This document shows positions 1 to 6,534 of a DNA stretch of 8,371 nucleotides, piece after piece (position 1 is the first letter of the stretch; the number at the start of each line of letters is the position of its first letter). The notes beneath the pieces were generated by a model, which saw only the letters and a program-made list of their open reading frames with translations, did no database searches and was not told where the DNA came from. This DNA is from Campylobacteraceae bacterium (lineage in GTDB: Bacteria; Campylobacterota; Campylobacteria; Campylobacterales; Sulfurospirillaceae): NCBI GenBank assembly GCA_019162915.1, contig JAFLKZ010000075.1:14196-22566 (forward strand), given 5' to 3'. The position numbers and the translations under genes are program-made.

Positions 1-629
1 GTCACACACGCTCGCTCACAAAGACCACAACCCGTACACGTTTCACTACTCACGATAGGAATTAAAAAGGCATGTTTTCCCGTTCTTGTATTTCTACGAT
101 ATTCTAGCGTTATAGCACTATCCATAACAGGACAAGCACGATAACAAGCATCACACTGAATACCCCAAAAAGCGATGCAAGACTCAGTATCAACAACGGC
201 TAGTCCCATTCTCGCTTTCATAATGTCAAGTTCTTGCACACCATCTTTCATCGTCAAAACGCTTTTCTCATCCAAAGCTCCCGTTGGACATACTGGTACA
301 CAAGGTATATCAGTACACATATAACAAGGAATTTCCCGTGGTATAAAAAAAGGTGTCCCCATAGGCTTATGATCACCTGGCTTTGCTAAATACAAAGTGT
401 GATAAGGGCATGCTTCGACGCACTGCCCACATTTGATACACATCCGCAAAAAGTCTTTCTCTAGTCTAGCCCCTGGAGGTCTTAAAATCAACGGTGCTGA
501 TTTTGCTTCTTCCAAGTAACCCGTCCAGACCATTCCACCTAATGCGGAGAGTCCCACACTTTGAGCCATCAATGAGAGAAATTTTCTTCTCTCGCTAATA
601 ACGATTTTTTTTGATTCTAGATTGCTCAA
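1..629 (-). CDS. napG: NapG, periplasmic ferredoxin-type subunit of the Nap nitrate reductase system (3' end cut by window)
   Basis: 209 complete codons are visible and the gene runs off the low-coordinate edge. NapG is a Tat-exported polyferredoxin that, with membrane NapH, passes menaquinol electrons towards periplasmic NapA. I see a twin-arginine signal (SERRKFLSLM, residues 12-21) followed by a small hydrophobic stretch, then four 4Fe-4S motifs: C64/67/70/74, C102/105/110/114, C151/159/162/166 and C198/201/204/208. The start is TTG at 629-627. It is the only usual start that keeps the twin-arginine signal, it is the first after the napA stop in this frame, and an AAGGGA Shine-Dalgarno lies 5 nt upstream. 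An internal ATG at residue 21 would remove the RR pair. The gene begins 24 nt after napA and is surely cotranscribed with it, as in the napAGHBFLD order of Campylobacterota. The family is about 250-265 residues, so roughly 50 are missing. MauM-type ferredoxins are similar, but the position after napA settles the name. Confidence 0.95.
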   Translation of the reverse strand, partial: MSNLESKKIVISERRKFLSLMAQSVGLSALGGMVWTGYLEEAKSAPLILRPPGARLEKDFLRMCIKCGQCVEACPYHTLYLAKPGDHKPMGTPFFIPREIPCYMCTDIPCVPVCPTGALDEKSVLTMKDGVQELDIMKARMGLAVVDTESCIAFWGIQCDACYRACPVMDSAITLEYRRNTRTGKHAFLIPIVSSETCTGCGLCERACV

Positions 630-634
630 AACAA

Positions 635-640
635 TCCCTT
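635..640 (-). promoter_or_regulatory. Shine-Dalgarno of napG
   Basis: AAGGGA on the minus strand lies 5 nt before the TTG at 629-627. It decides the non-ATG start, because no ATG or GTG lies between the napA stop (656-654) and the twin-arginine signal in this frame. Confidence 0.6.
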
Positions 641-653
641 TACATTTTTTATG

Positions 654-3443
654 TTAGGCTTTATAAAGCTTAACAGCACATTTTTTATAATCTGTTTGCT
701 TAGAAATAGGGCACGTTGCATCGAGACAAACTTTGTTAATAAAGACTTTCTCATCAAACCAAGGAACATACACAAGTCCTTTAGGCGTTTTATTTCTTCC
801 TCTTGTCTCAACTCTCGCTTTACAAGAACCTCTACGACTCTCAATCCAGATCAAATCACCTTGTTTAAAGCCTTTGACTTTAGCATCATCTGCATGCATG
901 TAACATAAAGCTTCAGGAACGGCACGGTAAAGTTCAGGAACTCTCATCGTCATCGTACCACTATGCCAATGCTCCAAAACACGCCCTGTACAAAGCCAAG
1001 TGTCATATTCTTTATCAGGCATTTCACATGGATCCATGTATGGTCTAAAGAAAATCTTTGCTTTATTTGGAAGTGGGAAAGTCTCTTCTGTCGTCGGTTT
1101 TAATAAGTTACCTTTTTTAATCGCTTTAGCAAAATCACCATAAAATGCAAAATCACCGTTATTTGCTTTAGCAGCATATGGATCATACTTCGCGTTAAAT
1201 CTCCATTGTGTTTCTTTACCATCCACAACTGGCCATTTAAGTCCTCTTACTTTATGGTACGTGTCAAAGTCTGCAAGGTCATGTCCATGTCCTGCGCCAA
1301 ACTGACGGTACTCTTCCCAAATTGCTTTTTGAATGAAGAAGCCATAACCTTTCCATTCTTTACCATCACTTCCTACTACGCCTCTAGCATCACCAAAAAC
1401 TTCACTATTGTCGAAACCTTCTCCAATAGCATCTTTAGCTTTGAAAGATTTGTAATAGTCATTGGCAAAGAGAACATCAAACAAGGTATCAGTCTCTTTA
1501 TAGCCCATAGCTTTAGCACCCTCAATCACGCTTGGAATTTTGCCATCTTTAATTGGTTGCTCGCCCCATACATCAGCAATCGTAAATCTTTTTGAAAGCT
1601 CTATCCACTGCCAAGTATCACTCATCGCATCACCAACAGGGATAACTTGCTGTCTCCAGTGTTGTGTTCTACGCTCTGCGTTACCGTATGAACCCCATTT
1701 TTCATAAATCATAGCTGATGGTAAGATAAGGTCAGAAACCTTAGCGGAGATACCAGGATAGCCATCCGAACAGACGATAAAGTTATCTAAATCGCGTGCT
1801 GCTTTAATCCAGTGATTTGCATTGGCGGTGTCTTGATAAGGATTACAAACATTAACCCATGCAAATTTAATTTTTCCACTCTCAATTTGTCTATGGATAT
1901 TCATAATGTGTTGGTAACCCATTGGATTAATGGTACCAGCAGGAAGTTTCCAGATTTTTTCAGAGATAGCTCTATGTTTAGGAATAGAAACATCCATGTC
2001 CGCTGGAAGTCTGTGGGTAAATGTACCTACCTCACGCGCTGTTCCACATGCACTTGGTTGTCCTGTTAATGAGAACGCACCATCACCTGGTTTTGCTTGT
2101 TTACCAAGCAAGAAATGCACCATGTATGATTGCTCATTAACCCATGTTCCTCTTTGGTGTTGATTAAAGCCCATTGTCCAAAAACTGACTACTTTTCTAT
2201 TTTTTTCGATATAAAGATTTGCGAGTAATTGAAGTTTTTGCTTAAAGCTCTCGATAGTTTCATCGGGATTACCTTTTGCAATCTTTGCAACATAATCAAG
2301 CGTATAAGGATCTAACGCTTTTTTAAAATCTTCAAATGAAATTTCCCAGTGCACTGCTGCAGCTGCTGCTTTATCCATCTTCATAGTATCGCCAGCTTTA
2401 ACGCCAAGATGTGCAAGACCGGGAGCTTCTTTTTCACTGATAACTTTGGCATCTTCTTTTCTATTGATTTCTAGTTCTTTTTCAGAATAACCGTTTTTCT
2501 TAGCATCTGCTTCAGTTCTCATACCATAACCAATATTGGCAAAACCTGTTGCAAAAATAATGTTTTTCTTAACAAAATCCCAATCAATAGATTCAGGACG
2601 GTTATAAACTATCTCTCTTGCGATGTAGTTCCAAATCGCTAAATCTGTACTTGGAGAAAAGATGATTTCAGTATCTGCAAGATCAGAACATCTATGCGTA
2701 TAAGTAGAAAGGTTGACAACCTTAACTTTCTCAGGTGCCGTCAATTTTCTATCACTAACACGTGACCAAAGAATTGGATGCATCTCCGCCATATTGGCGC
2801 CCCATGTTACAATTGTATCGGTAATTTCGATATCGTCATAACAGCCTGATGGCTCATCGATACCAAACGTTTGCATAAACCCAGCAACCGCTGAAGCCAT
2901 ACAATGTCTAGCATTGGGATCAATACCATTAGCACGAAAACCTGCTTTCATAAGCTTAGCAGCAGCATATCCTTCTTGAATCGTATATTGACCTGAGCCA
3001 AATATACCGATAGCCTCAGGACCACCTGCTTTAAAAGCTTTTTTGATGTGTTTTTCCATCTCATCAAACGCTCTTTTCCAGCTTACTGGTTTAAACTGAC
3101 CTTTTTTATCAAACTCACCCTTATCGTTCATACGAAGAAGAGGTTGTTTTAAACGATCCGCACCATACATAATTTTAGCGTTAAAATATCCCTTGATACA
3201 GTTAAGTCCACGGTTAACAGGACACGCTGGATCACCTTTTACTGCGACAATTTTGCTCTCTTTAGTAGCAACCATAATACCACAACCAGTACCACAGAAA
3301 CGACAAACAGCCTTGTCCCAACGCCAACCAGCTTCTGCTTGTTCCGCTGCGGCTTTAAGTTCACTAGGAACACTGATGCCCACGGCCGCAGCAGCACTTG
3401 CAGCGGCGGTTGTTTTTAGAAAGTCTCTTCTTGAAAGCGACAT
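654..3443 (-). CDS. napA: NapA, periplasmic nitrate reductase, molybdenum catalytic subunit
   Basis: Reduces nitrate to nitrite in the periplasm using one 4Fe-4S cluster and a bis-MGD molybdenum centre. The 929-residue protein starts with a Tat signal (SRRDFLK, residues 4-10) and an alanine-rich hydrophobic stretch. The cluster ligands are C47, C50, C54 and C82, with the conserved lysine K84 just after. The Mo-ligand cysteine is C181 in the NapA-type context RHCMASAVAGF. The C-terminal part holds the molybdopterin dinucleotide-binding region (for example LCTGRVLEHWHSGTMT). It is about 100 residues longer than E. coli NapA. Part of the extra length is a Lys/Glu/Ala-rich insertion around residues 300-370, which fits the long epsilonproteobacterial type. 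The ATG at 3443 has a strong AGGAGG 8 nt upstream and keeps the Tat signal intact. It is the first gene of its operon, with napG 24 nt downstream, and a CRP/FNR-type site upstream suggests activation under oxygen-limited or nitrogen-oxide conditions. Confidence 0.98.
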   Translation of the reverse strand: MSLSRRDFLKTTAAASAAAAVGISVPSELKAAAEQAEAGWRWDKAVCRFCGTGCGIMVATKESKIVAVKGDPACPVNRGLNCIKGYFNAKIMYGADRLKQPLLRMNDKGEFDKKGQFKPVSWKRAFDEMEKHIKKAFKAGGPEAIGIFGSGQYTIQEGYAAAKLMKAGFRANGIDPNARHCMASAVAGFMQTFGIDEPSGCYDDIEITDTIVTWGANMAEMHPILWSRVSDRKLTAPEKVKVVNLSTYTHRCSDLADTEIIFSPSTDLAIWNYIAREIVYNRPESIDWDFVKKNIIFATGFANIGYGMRTEADAKKNGYSEKELEINRKEDAKVISEKEAPGLAHLGVKAGDTMKMDKAAAAAVHWEISFEDFKKALDPYTLDYVAKIAKGNPDETIESFKQKLQLLANLYIEKNRKVVSFWTMGFNQHQRGTWVNEQSYMVHFLLGKQAKPGDGAFSLTGQPSACGTAREVGTFTHRLPADMDVSIPKHRAISEKIWKLPAGTINPMGYQHIMNIHRQIESGKIKFAWVNVCNPYQDTANANHWIKAARDLDNFIVCSDGYPGISAKVSDLILPSAMIYEKWGSYGNAERRTQHWRQQVIPVGDAMSDTWQWIELSKRFTIADVWGEQPIKDGKIPSVIEGAKAMGYKETDTLFDVLFANDYYKSFKAKDAIGEGFDNSEVFGDARGVVGSDGKEWKGYGFFIQKAIWEEYRQFGAGHGHDLADFDTYHKVRGLKWPVVDGKETQWRFNAKYDPYAAKANNGDFAFYGDFAKAIKKGNLLKPTTEETFPLPNKAKIFFRPYMDPCEMPDKEYDTWLCTGRVLEHWHSGTMTMRVPELYRAVPEALCYMHADDAKVKGFKQGDLIWIESRRGSCKARVETRGRNKTPKGLVYVPWFDEKVFINKVCLDATCPISKQTDYKKCAVKLYKA

Positions 3444-3451
3444 ATTAGATA

Positions 3452-3457
3452 CCTCCT
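3452..3457 (-). promoter_or_regulatory. Strong Shine-Dalgarno of napA
   Basis: A perfect AGGAGG on the minus strand lies 8 nt upstream of the napA ATG (3443-3441). It confirms that start and predicts efficient translation. Confidence 0.85.
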
Positions 3458-3476
3458 GATTTGAGTTACAAGAAGT

Positions 3477-3482
3477 ATTCTA
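3477..3482 (-). promoter_or_regulatory. Putative -10 box of the napA promoter
   Basis: TAGAAT, preceded by TGA, on the minus strand differs from the sigma-70 consensus TATAAT at one base. It would place the transcription start near 3470-3467 and give a leader of about 25-30 nt holding the Shine-Dalgarno. No good -35 hexamer is correctly spaced. That is common in Campylobacterota and also expected where an activator sits over the -35 region. Confidence 0.5.
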
Positions 3483-3504
3483 TCACTCTGAAAATTTACA
3501 ATCT

Positions 3505-3518
3505 ATGACTTAAGTCAA
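3505..3518 (-). promoter_or_regulatory. CRP/FNR-family operator upstream of napA
   Basis: The minus strand reads TTGACTTAAGTCAT. The inner TGACTTAAGTCA is a perfect 12-bp palindrome. The TTGA-N6-TCAt half-sites match the FNR-type pattern TTGAT-N4-ATCAA except at the inner flanking bases and the last base. Its centre (3511.5) lies about 41.5 nt upstream of the start predicted from the -10 box, the classic class II activator position. Which regulator binds (an FNR/CRP homologue or an NssR-like protein) cannot be told from the site. Confidence 0.55.
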
Positions 3519-3568
3519 TGGAATGAATTTTGGAAATATCCTTGTGTAATCTAAGAATAACACTCGCT

Positions 3569-6187
3569 TCAAAATATAGGGCATTGCTTTCCATAACAGT
3601 ATTGATTAAATTTTTTCTGATCGCATTTAACTTCGATGTCGACTAAAAGCTTTACATGTAAGAATTCTTGTGAAAGCGAAGCTGCTATTTTTAACGCGGT
3701 CCAGACTTCCCGATGACAACAGCGAGCCGCTTCGTACTGGGCGATTTCCCCAAGTACGGCATGGGTTACTTTTTGTGCGGTAGCTCTGCTTTTAGTGGTT
3801 ATCGGTGAGGACTCCAGTAAAATAGCAAAGCCTATCCCCACACCACTAGCGGCCCCACATATACCTAAAAATCCACATGCCCCACCAATAATCCCAGAAC
3901 CACGAGATATAGCAGTTTTAAGCGCGCCTTCTACGAGTTTTCCCCCGTTGTTTCTAAAAGCTGTCACGATGATAGCAGGCACCATCGCATGGTGTTCTGG
4001 ACCATGTTTAGGAATGGAGGGATGTGACCTTATCTGATGAAAGAGGATGAGCATATCTTTTTCATTGGACGTATCGCACATATGCTCAATCACGACTAAA
4101 GCTTCTTTAGAATGACACGTATCGCACACAAAATGCCCCTCTTTACATGTAACGCTCGACTGCTTCTTAATTCCACAATAGTAACACATCACTTCTTCTT
4201 CTTTTAACCCATACACGAGTGCCGATTTGCACACCATGCAATTACTCATCTGCTTTGGAGCAAAAGCGCTAAATGCCGTTTTCAAGAGAGGTTTAAACAC
4301 TACTTTTTCTTCAGGAGGTGTGGCACAGGCACAACTTTGCCCCACTTGGTTGGAAACATTACCCTTTTCATCTAAGATAAAAAGCTGACTTTCCATTGCT
4401 TGTGCTACCGTTGCATCAAGTGCCGTTTTGACACCTTTTATCAACAGTGTTCCCTCTTCAAGCCAAAGACTTTTACCTACTCCTTTATAGATAACATCCA
4501 CTTTTTTATCTCGTTTAGGTTTATATGCCACAAAGGTCAGTGAATAAAAAAGATGTCCCCCAACTTCACGGTAAAAAAAACGTTTAAGAAGACTAACGCC
4601 CTCAAATCCACTTTCATGCAGTAATCCTAAAAGATGCGTTTGACTCAGTGCCCCAGCGATACATTCTCCACTAAGTTTAGCATCGTTGCGAATGGTAGCA
4701 TTGGCCTCTTCATCACAGACTACATCGGAGACAACAAGTCTTCCGCCCTCTTTTAAAACACGAAAAATCTCACTAAAAAGTTTACGCTTATGCGTGGAAA
4801 GGTTGAGTACGCAGTTAGAAGTGATAACATCAAAACTTCCCTCACGCTCAGGTAAAGCTTCAAGATATCCTTTGGAAAAAGAAAGGTTAGCATATCCTAG
4901 ATTTTTGGAAACTTCCACCGCTCCTTCTTGGGCAATATGCAACATCGCATCAAGCATATCTATGCCTTTAACAAAGCCTGCTTCTCCCACTAATTTAGCC
5001 GCTATAAAACACTCAATGCCTCGACCCGAACCCAAATCGAGCATCGATTCACCAGCTTTAAGGTCAGCTTCTATAATCGGGCTTCCACAACCATAACCTC
5101 TAAAACGTAAATCTTCAGGAATATGTGCGAGATAATGCTCCTCATAACAAGCGGGATTTAAAATATCCACCTTATCTTCTAGTGCGGCATCATGGTAAAA
5201 AGACTTCACTAAACGCAATGACTCACTCTCTCCAGTGGCAATTAAACAATTTGCATGCGTATGCGCTACACCATCATGAGCCCCACAACTATAAAGAATA
5301 TCGCCCATTTCGAGGCACAAAGAGGGACTTTGAGCACTATTATAGTGATTGGCTTCCTTGGCAATCAACCACAATGCTAGTTTTTCTAAAAGTGGTTCAT
5401 AAGGGTCATCCCCTAAAAATGTTTGAGCATGCGCATAACTATGGTCAAAATCACCCCCTCCTAGTAAAAAACGAAGCGGTGAATCAAGCGAAATAATCGA
5501 ACTTTGCGCAATCTTTTGAGCAACTTTACTTTGAAGAGCATGAGCAATAGTTTCACCCTCCATCACCAGCTCTTTTTCACCCACCATCGCAGCACTAGGA
5601 TAAAAAAGTCCATCATAACCCAAGGCAAGAGAACTTCGACCCGAACTAGAGCCATCGTGAACCGTGCCTTTAGGTGCAAAAATCTGTGTTTTGAGCGCTT
5701 CAAAATTGTCAATCACGATACCTAAAATTTGCGCTTTTTCATACGCATGGATTAGCGCATTAAAAAGGATATCGCACGAAAGCGTATCTTCTTTATGTGC
5801 CCGACCACGTGCAAAATACCACAAGAAATGCAAATGCATAGCCCCCAAAGAGGCAACTAACGCTAAAAGTTCATCAAGACTTTGCACATTAAGAGGATGC
5901 AAACAAAGGGAGAGCGAAAAAGGGTATTTTTGTGTTTGAAGCCATTCAATGTTATGTTTTAGTTTTTCAAAACTCCCACTTCCTCGAATCGCATCATGCT
6001 CATGCGGTAGTCCATCAAGGCTGATTTGAAAATGGAGTCTCTCTTTTGGGAACTCTTTACATGTAAAGACTTTTTCAAGCAACAATCCATTGGTTAAAAT
6101 AACCACTTCTGCATTCTCATAGCTCAAAATAAAATCAATAATCCTACTTATCTCCAAATGAACCAATGGTTCTCCCCCACTGAGCAC
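3569..6187 (-). CDS. Radical SAM C-terminal half fused to ArsM-like methyltransferase and DUF5714-type domain (872-codon intact frame)
   Basis: Residues count from GTG 6187, the first usual start after the frame break. Residues 1-280 are the rest of a radical SAM barrel (SGGEP at 3-7, QISLDG at 54-59) and a SPASM-like region lacking its usual cysteines. Residues 360-555 are a class I SAM methyltransferase close to ArsM: LDLGSGRG at 383-390, GID at 408-410, VVSDVV at 485-490. C367 (GCG), C459 (SNCVLN) and C509 (GECIAGAL) match the three arsenite-binding cysteines of ArsM. Residues 650-872 are Cys/His-rich, with CxxC pairs (650/653, 668/671, 688/691), KHGPEHH at 727-733, GGACGFLGICGAA at 768-780 and RCCHRE at 822-827, which I recognise as DUF5714. 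ArsM methylates As(III); here the substrate is unknown, and other metalloids or a cofactor are possible. Translation from GTG would lack the 4Fe-4S radical SAM motif, so any surviving activity should be in the two C-terminal modules. Confidence 0.75.
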   Translation of the reverse strand: MLSGGEPLVHLEISRIIDFILSYENAEVVILTNGLLLEKVFTCKEFPKERLHFQISLDGLPHEHDAIRGSGSFEKLKHNIEWLQTQKYPFSLSLCLHPLNVQSLDELLALVASLGAMHLHFLWYFARGRAHKEDTLSCDILFNALIHAYEKAQILGIVIDNFEALKTQIFAPKGTVHDGSSSGRSSLALGYDGLFYPSAAMVGEKELVMEGETIAHALQSKVAQKIAQSSIISLDSPLRFLLGGGDFDHSYAHAQTFLGDDPYEPLLEKLALWLIAKEANHYNSAQSPSLCLEMGDILYSCGAHDGVAHTHANCLIATGESESLRLVKSFYHDAALEDKVDILNPACYEEHYLAHIPEDLRFRGYGCGSPIIEADLKAGESMLDLGSGRGIECFIAAKLVGEAGFVKGIDMLDAMLHIAQEGAVEVSKNLGYANLSFSKGYLEALPEREGSFDVITSNCVLNLSTHKRKLFSEIFRVLKEGGRLVVSDVVCDEEANATIRNDAKLSGECIAGALSQTHLLGLLHESGFEGVSLLKRFFYREVGGHLFYSLTFVAYKPKRDKKVDVIYKGVGKSLWLEEGTLLIKGVKTALDATVAQAMESQLFILDEKGNVSNQVGQSCACATPPEEKVVFKPLLKTAFSAFAPKQMSNCMVCKSALVYGLKEEEVMCYYCGIKKQSSVTCKEGHFVCDTCHSKEALVVIEHMCDTSNEKDMLILFHQIRSHPSIPKHGPEHHAMVPAIIVTAFRNNGGKLVEGALKTAISRGSGIIGGACGFLGICGAASGVGIGFAILLESSPITTKSRATAQKVTHAVLGEIAQYEAARCCHREVWTALKIAASLSQEFLHVKLLVDIEVKCDQKKFNQYCYGKQCPIF
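3651..3661. repeat. TTTACATGTAA palindromic repeat, copy 1
   Basis: TTTACATGTAA on the plus strand, containing the perfect palindrome TTACATGTAA. It lies in the DUF5714 coding part, where it is read as Leu-His-Val-Lys. One of three exact copies in the window, plus one shorter copy. Confidence 0.5.
4142..4152. repeat. TTTACATGTAA palindromic repeat, copy 2
   Basis: An exact 11-mer copy in the Cys-rich DUF5714 part. It is read in a different codon phase (Val-Thr-Cys-Lys) from copy 1, so it is conserved at the DNA level and not as a peptide motif. Confidence 0.5.
6056..6067. repeat. TTTACATGTAAA palindromic repeat, copy 3
   Basis: The most complete copy, a perfect 12-bp palindrome TTTACATGTAAA inside the radical SAM part of the fusion gene, read as Phe-Thr-Cys-Lys. 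Confidence 0.5.
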
Positions 6188-6219
6188 AAAAAGCCTACAT
6201 CCTAATTTATAAACCTCTT

Positions 6220-6534
6220 CTATCGTAGGCGCAATGTTTTCAAAACAGAGCGTATCTTTTTCATGAGGAGAAGAGGAAAAAAGGCAATGGGATTACAACG
6301 GTTTGTAAGATGTATCCAAAACTCTTGTAAGGTGCTATTTTGGTGAGCGCTATGGCTATAAACAGGAGGATTTGGCTTGGAAATTCTTGTTAAAAGATGG
6401 GTCAGTTCAAGACTTGGAATATTTTTTTGCAACAGGGTATCTGCTTGTACATTGGGAACAAACCAGTCTGCACTGTGACGATGCACATACAGTGCTGTTT
6501 TCTCAAAAATGAGCCTTTGCCAATTAGTTTTCAT
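6220..6534 (-). pseudogene. 5' fragment of the radical SAM fusion gene (104 codons, last 23 out of frame)
   Basis: Residues 1-81 are the real N-terminus of the radical SAM protein: a leader region with YVHRHSADWFVPNVQAD, of the kind found before peptide- or cofactor-modifying radical SAM barrels, then the first beta strand, FWIHLTNRCN (residues 72-81). C80 would be the first ligand of the 4Fe-4S cluster. From residue 82 on (PIAFFPLLLM and following) the sequence is a shifted reading of the downstream gene and ends at a chance stop. The fragment alone cannot bind the cluster or form a barrel, so a stable product is unlikely. It starts inside the last codons of the TVP38 gene, consistent with translational coupling. 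Confidence 0.75.

Larger units (their letters stand above)
3569..6534 (-). pseudogene. Frame-disrupted radical SAM / ArsM-like methyltransferase / DUF5714 fusion gene
   Basis: This is the whole extent of one ancestral gene of roughly 990 codons, now in two frames. The 5' part (6534 to about 6292, 81 codons) reads through LTNRCN, the first half of a radical SAM motif, and then continues out of frame to a stop at 6220. The homologous sequence resumes in another frame at 6292 as SHCLFSSSPHEKD, passes SGGEP and runs without a stop to 3569. A CxxxCxxC motif needs 24 nt from the first to the last Cys codon, but only 14 are present. The missing 10 nt is also exactly the frame change seen. The ATG overlaps the end of the TVP38 gene by 11 nt and has GAGAGTGG 6 nt upstream. 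A sequencing or assembly error is the main alternative to a genuine mutation. Confidence 0.8.

Noticed and set aside
626..844. 72-codon minus-strand frame at the napA/napG junction
   Set aside because: It overlaps the conserved NapA C-terminus in another frame and has no recognisable product.
3193..3459. 88-codon plus-strand frame opposite the NapA N-terminus
   Set aside because: It is antisense to the Tat signal and Fe-S ligands of NapA; its Ala-rich content is the complement of the Tat signal region.
3541..3562. Possible hairpin GTGT...ACAC as an operon terminator
   Set aside because: The stem is only 4 bp and AT-rich in the loop, and no U-run follows on either strand.
4686..5096. 136-codon plus-strand open frame opposite the methyltransferase
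   Set aside because: It is antisense to clearly conserved methyltransferase motifs and its Ser/Lys/Leu-rich product shows no domain; shadow frame.
5125..5496. 123-codon plus-strand open frame rich in His and Tyr
   Set aside because: It is opposite the conserved radical SAM/methyltransferase linker, its odd composition reflects the reverse complement, and nothing supports expression.
6284..6297. Programmed ribosomal frameshift at the radical SAM break
   Set aside because: A -1 shift here would give RCNSHC with only two of the three cluster cysteines, and no slippery heptamer is present. A 10-nt loss explains both frame and spacing better.
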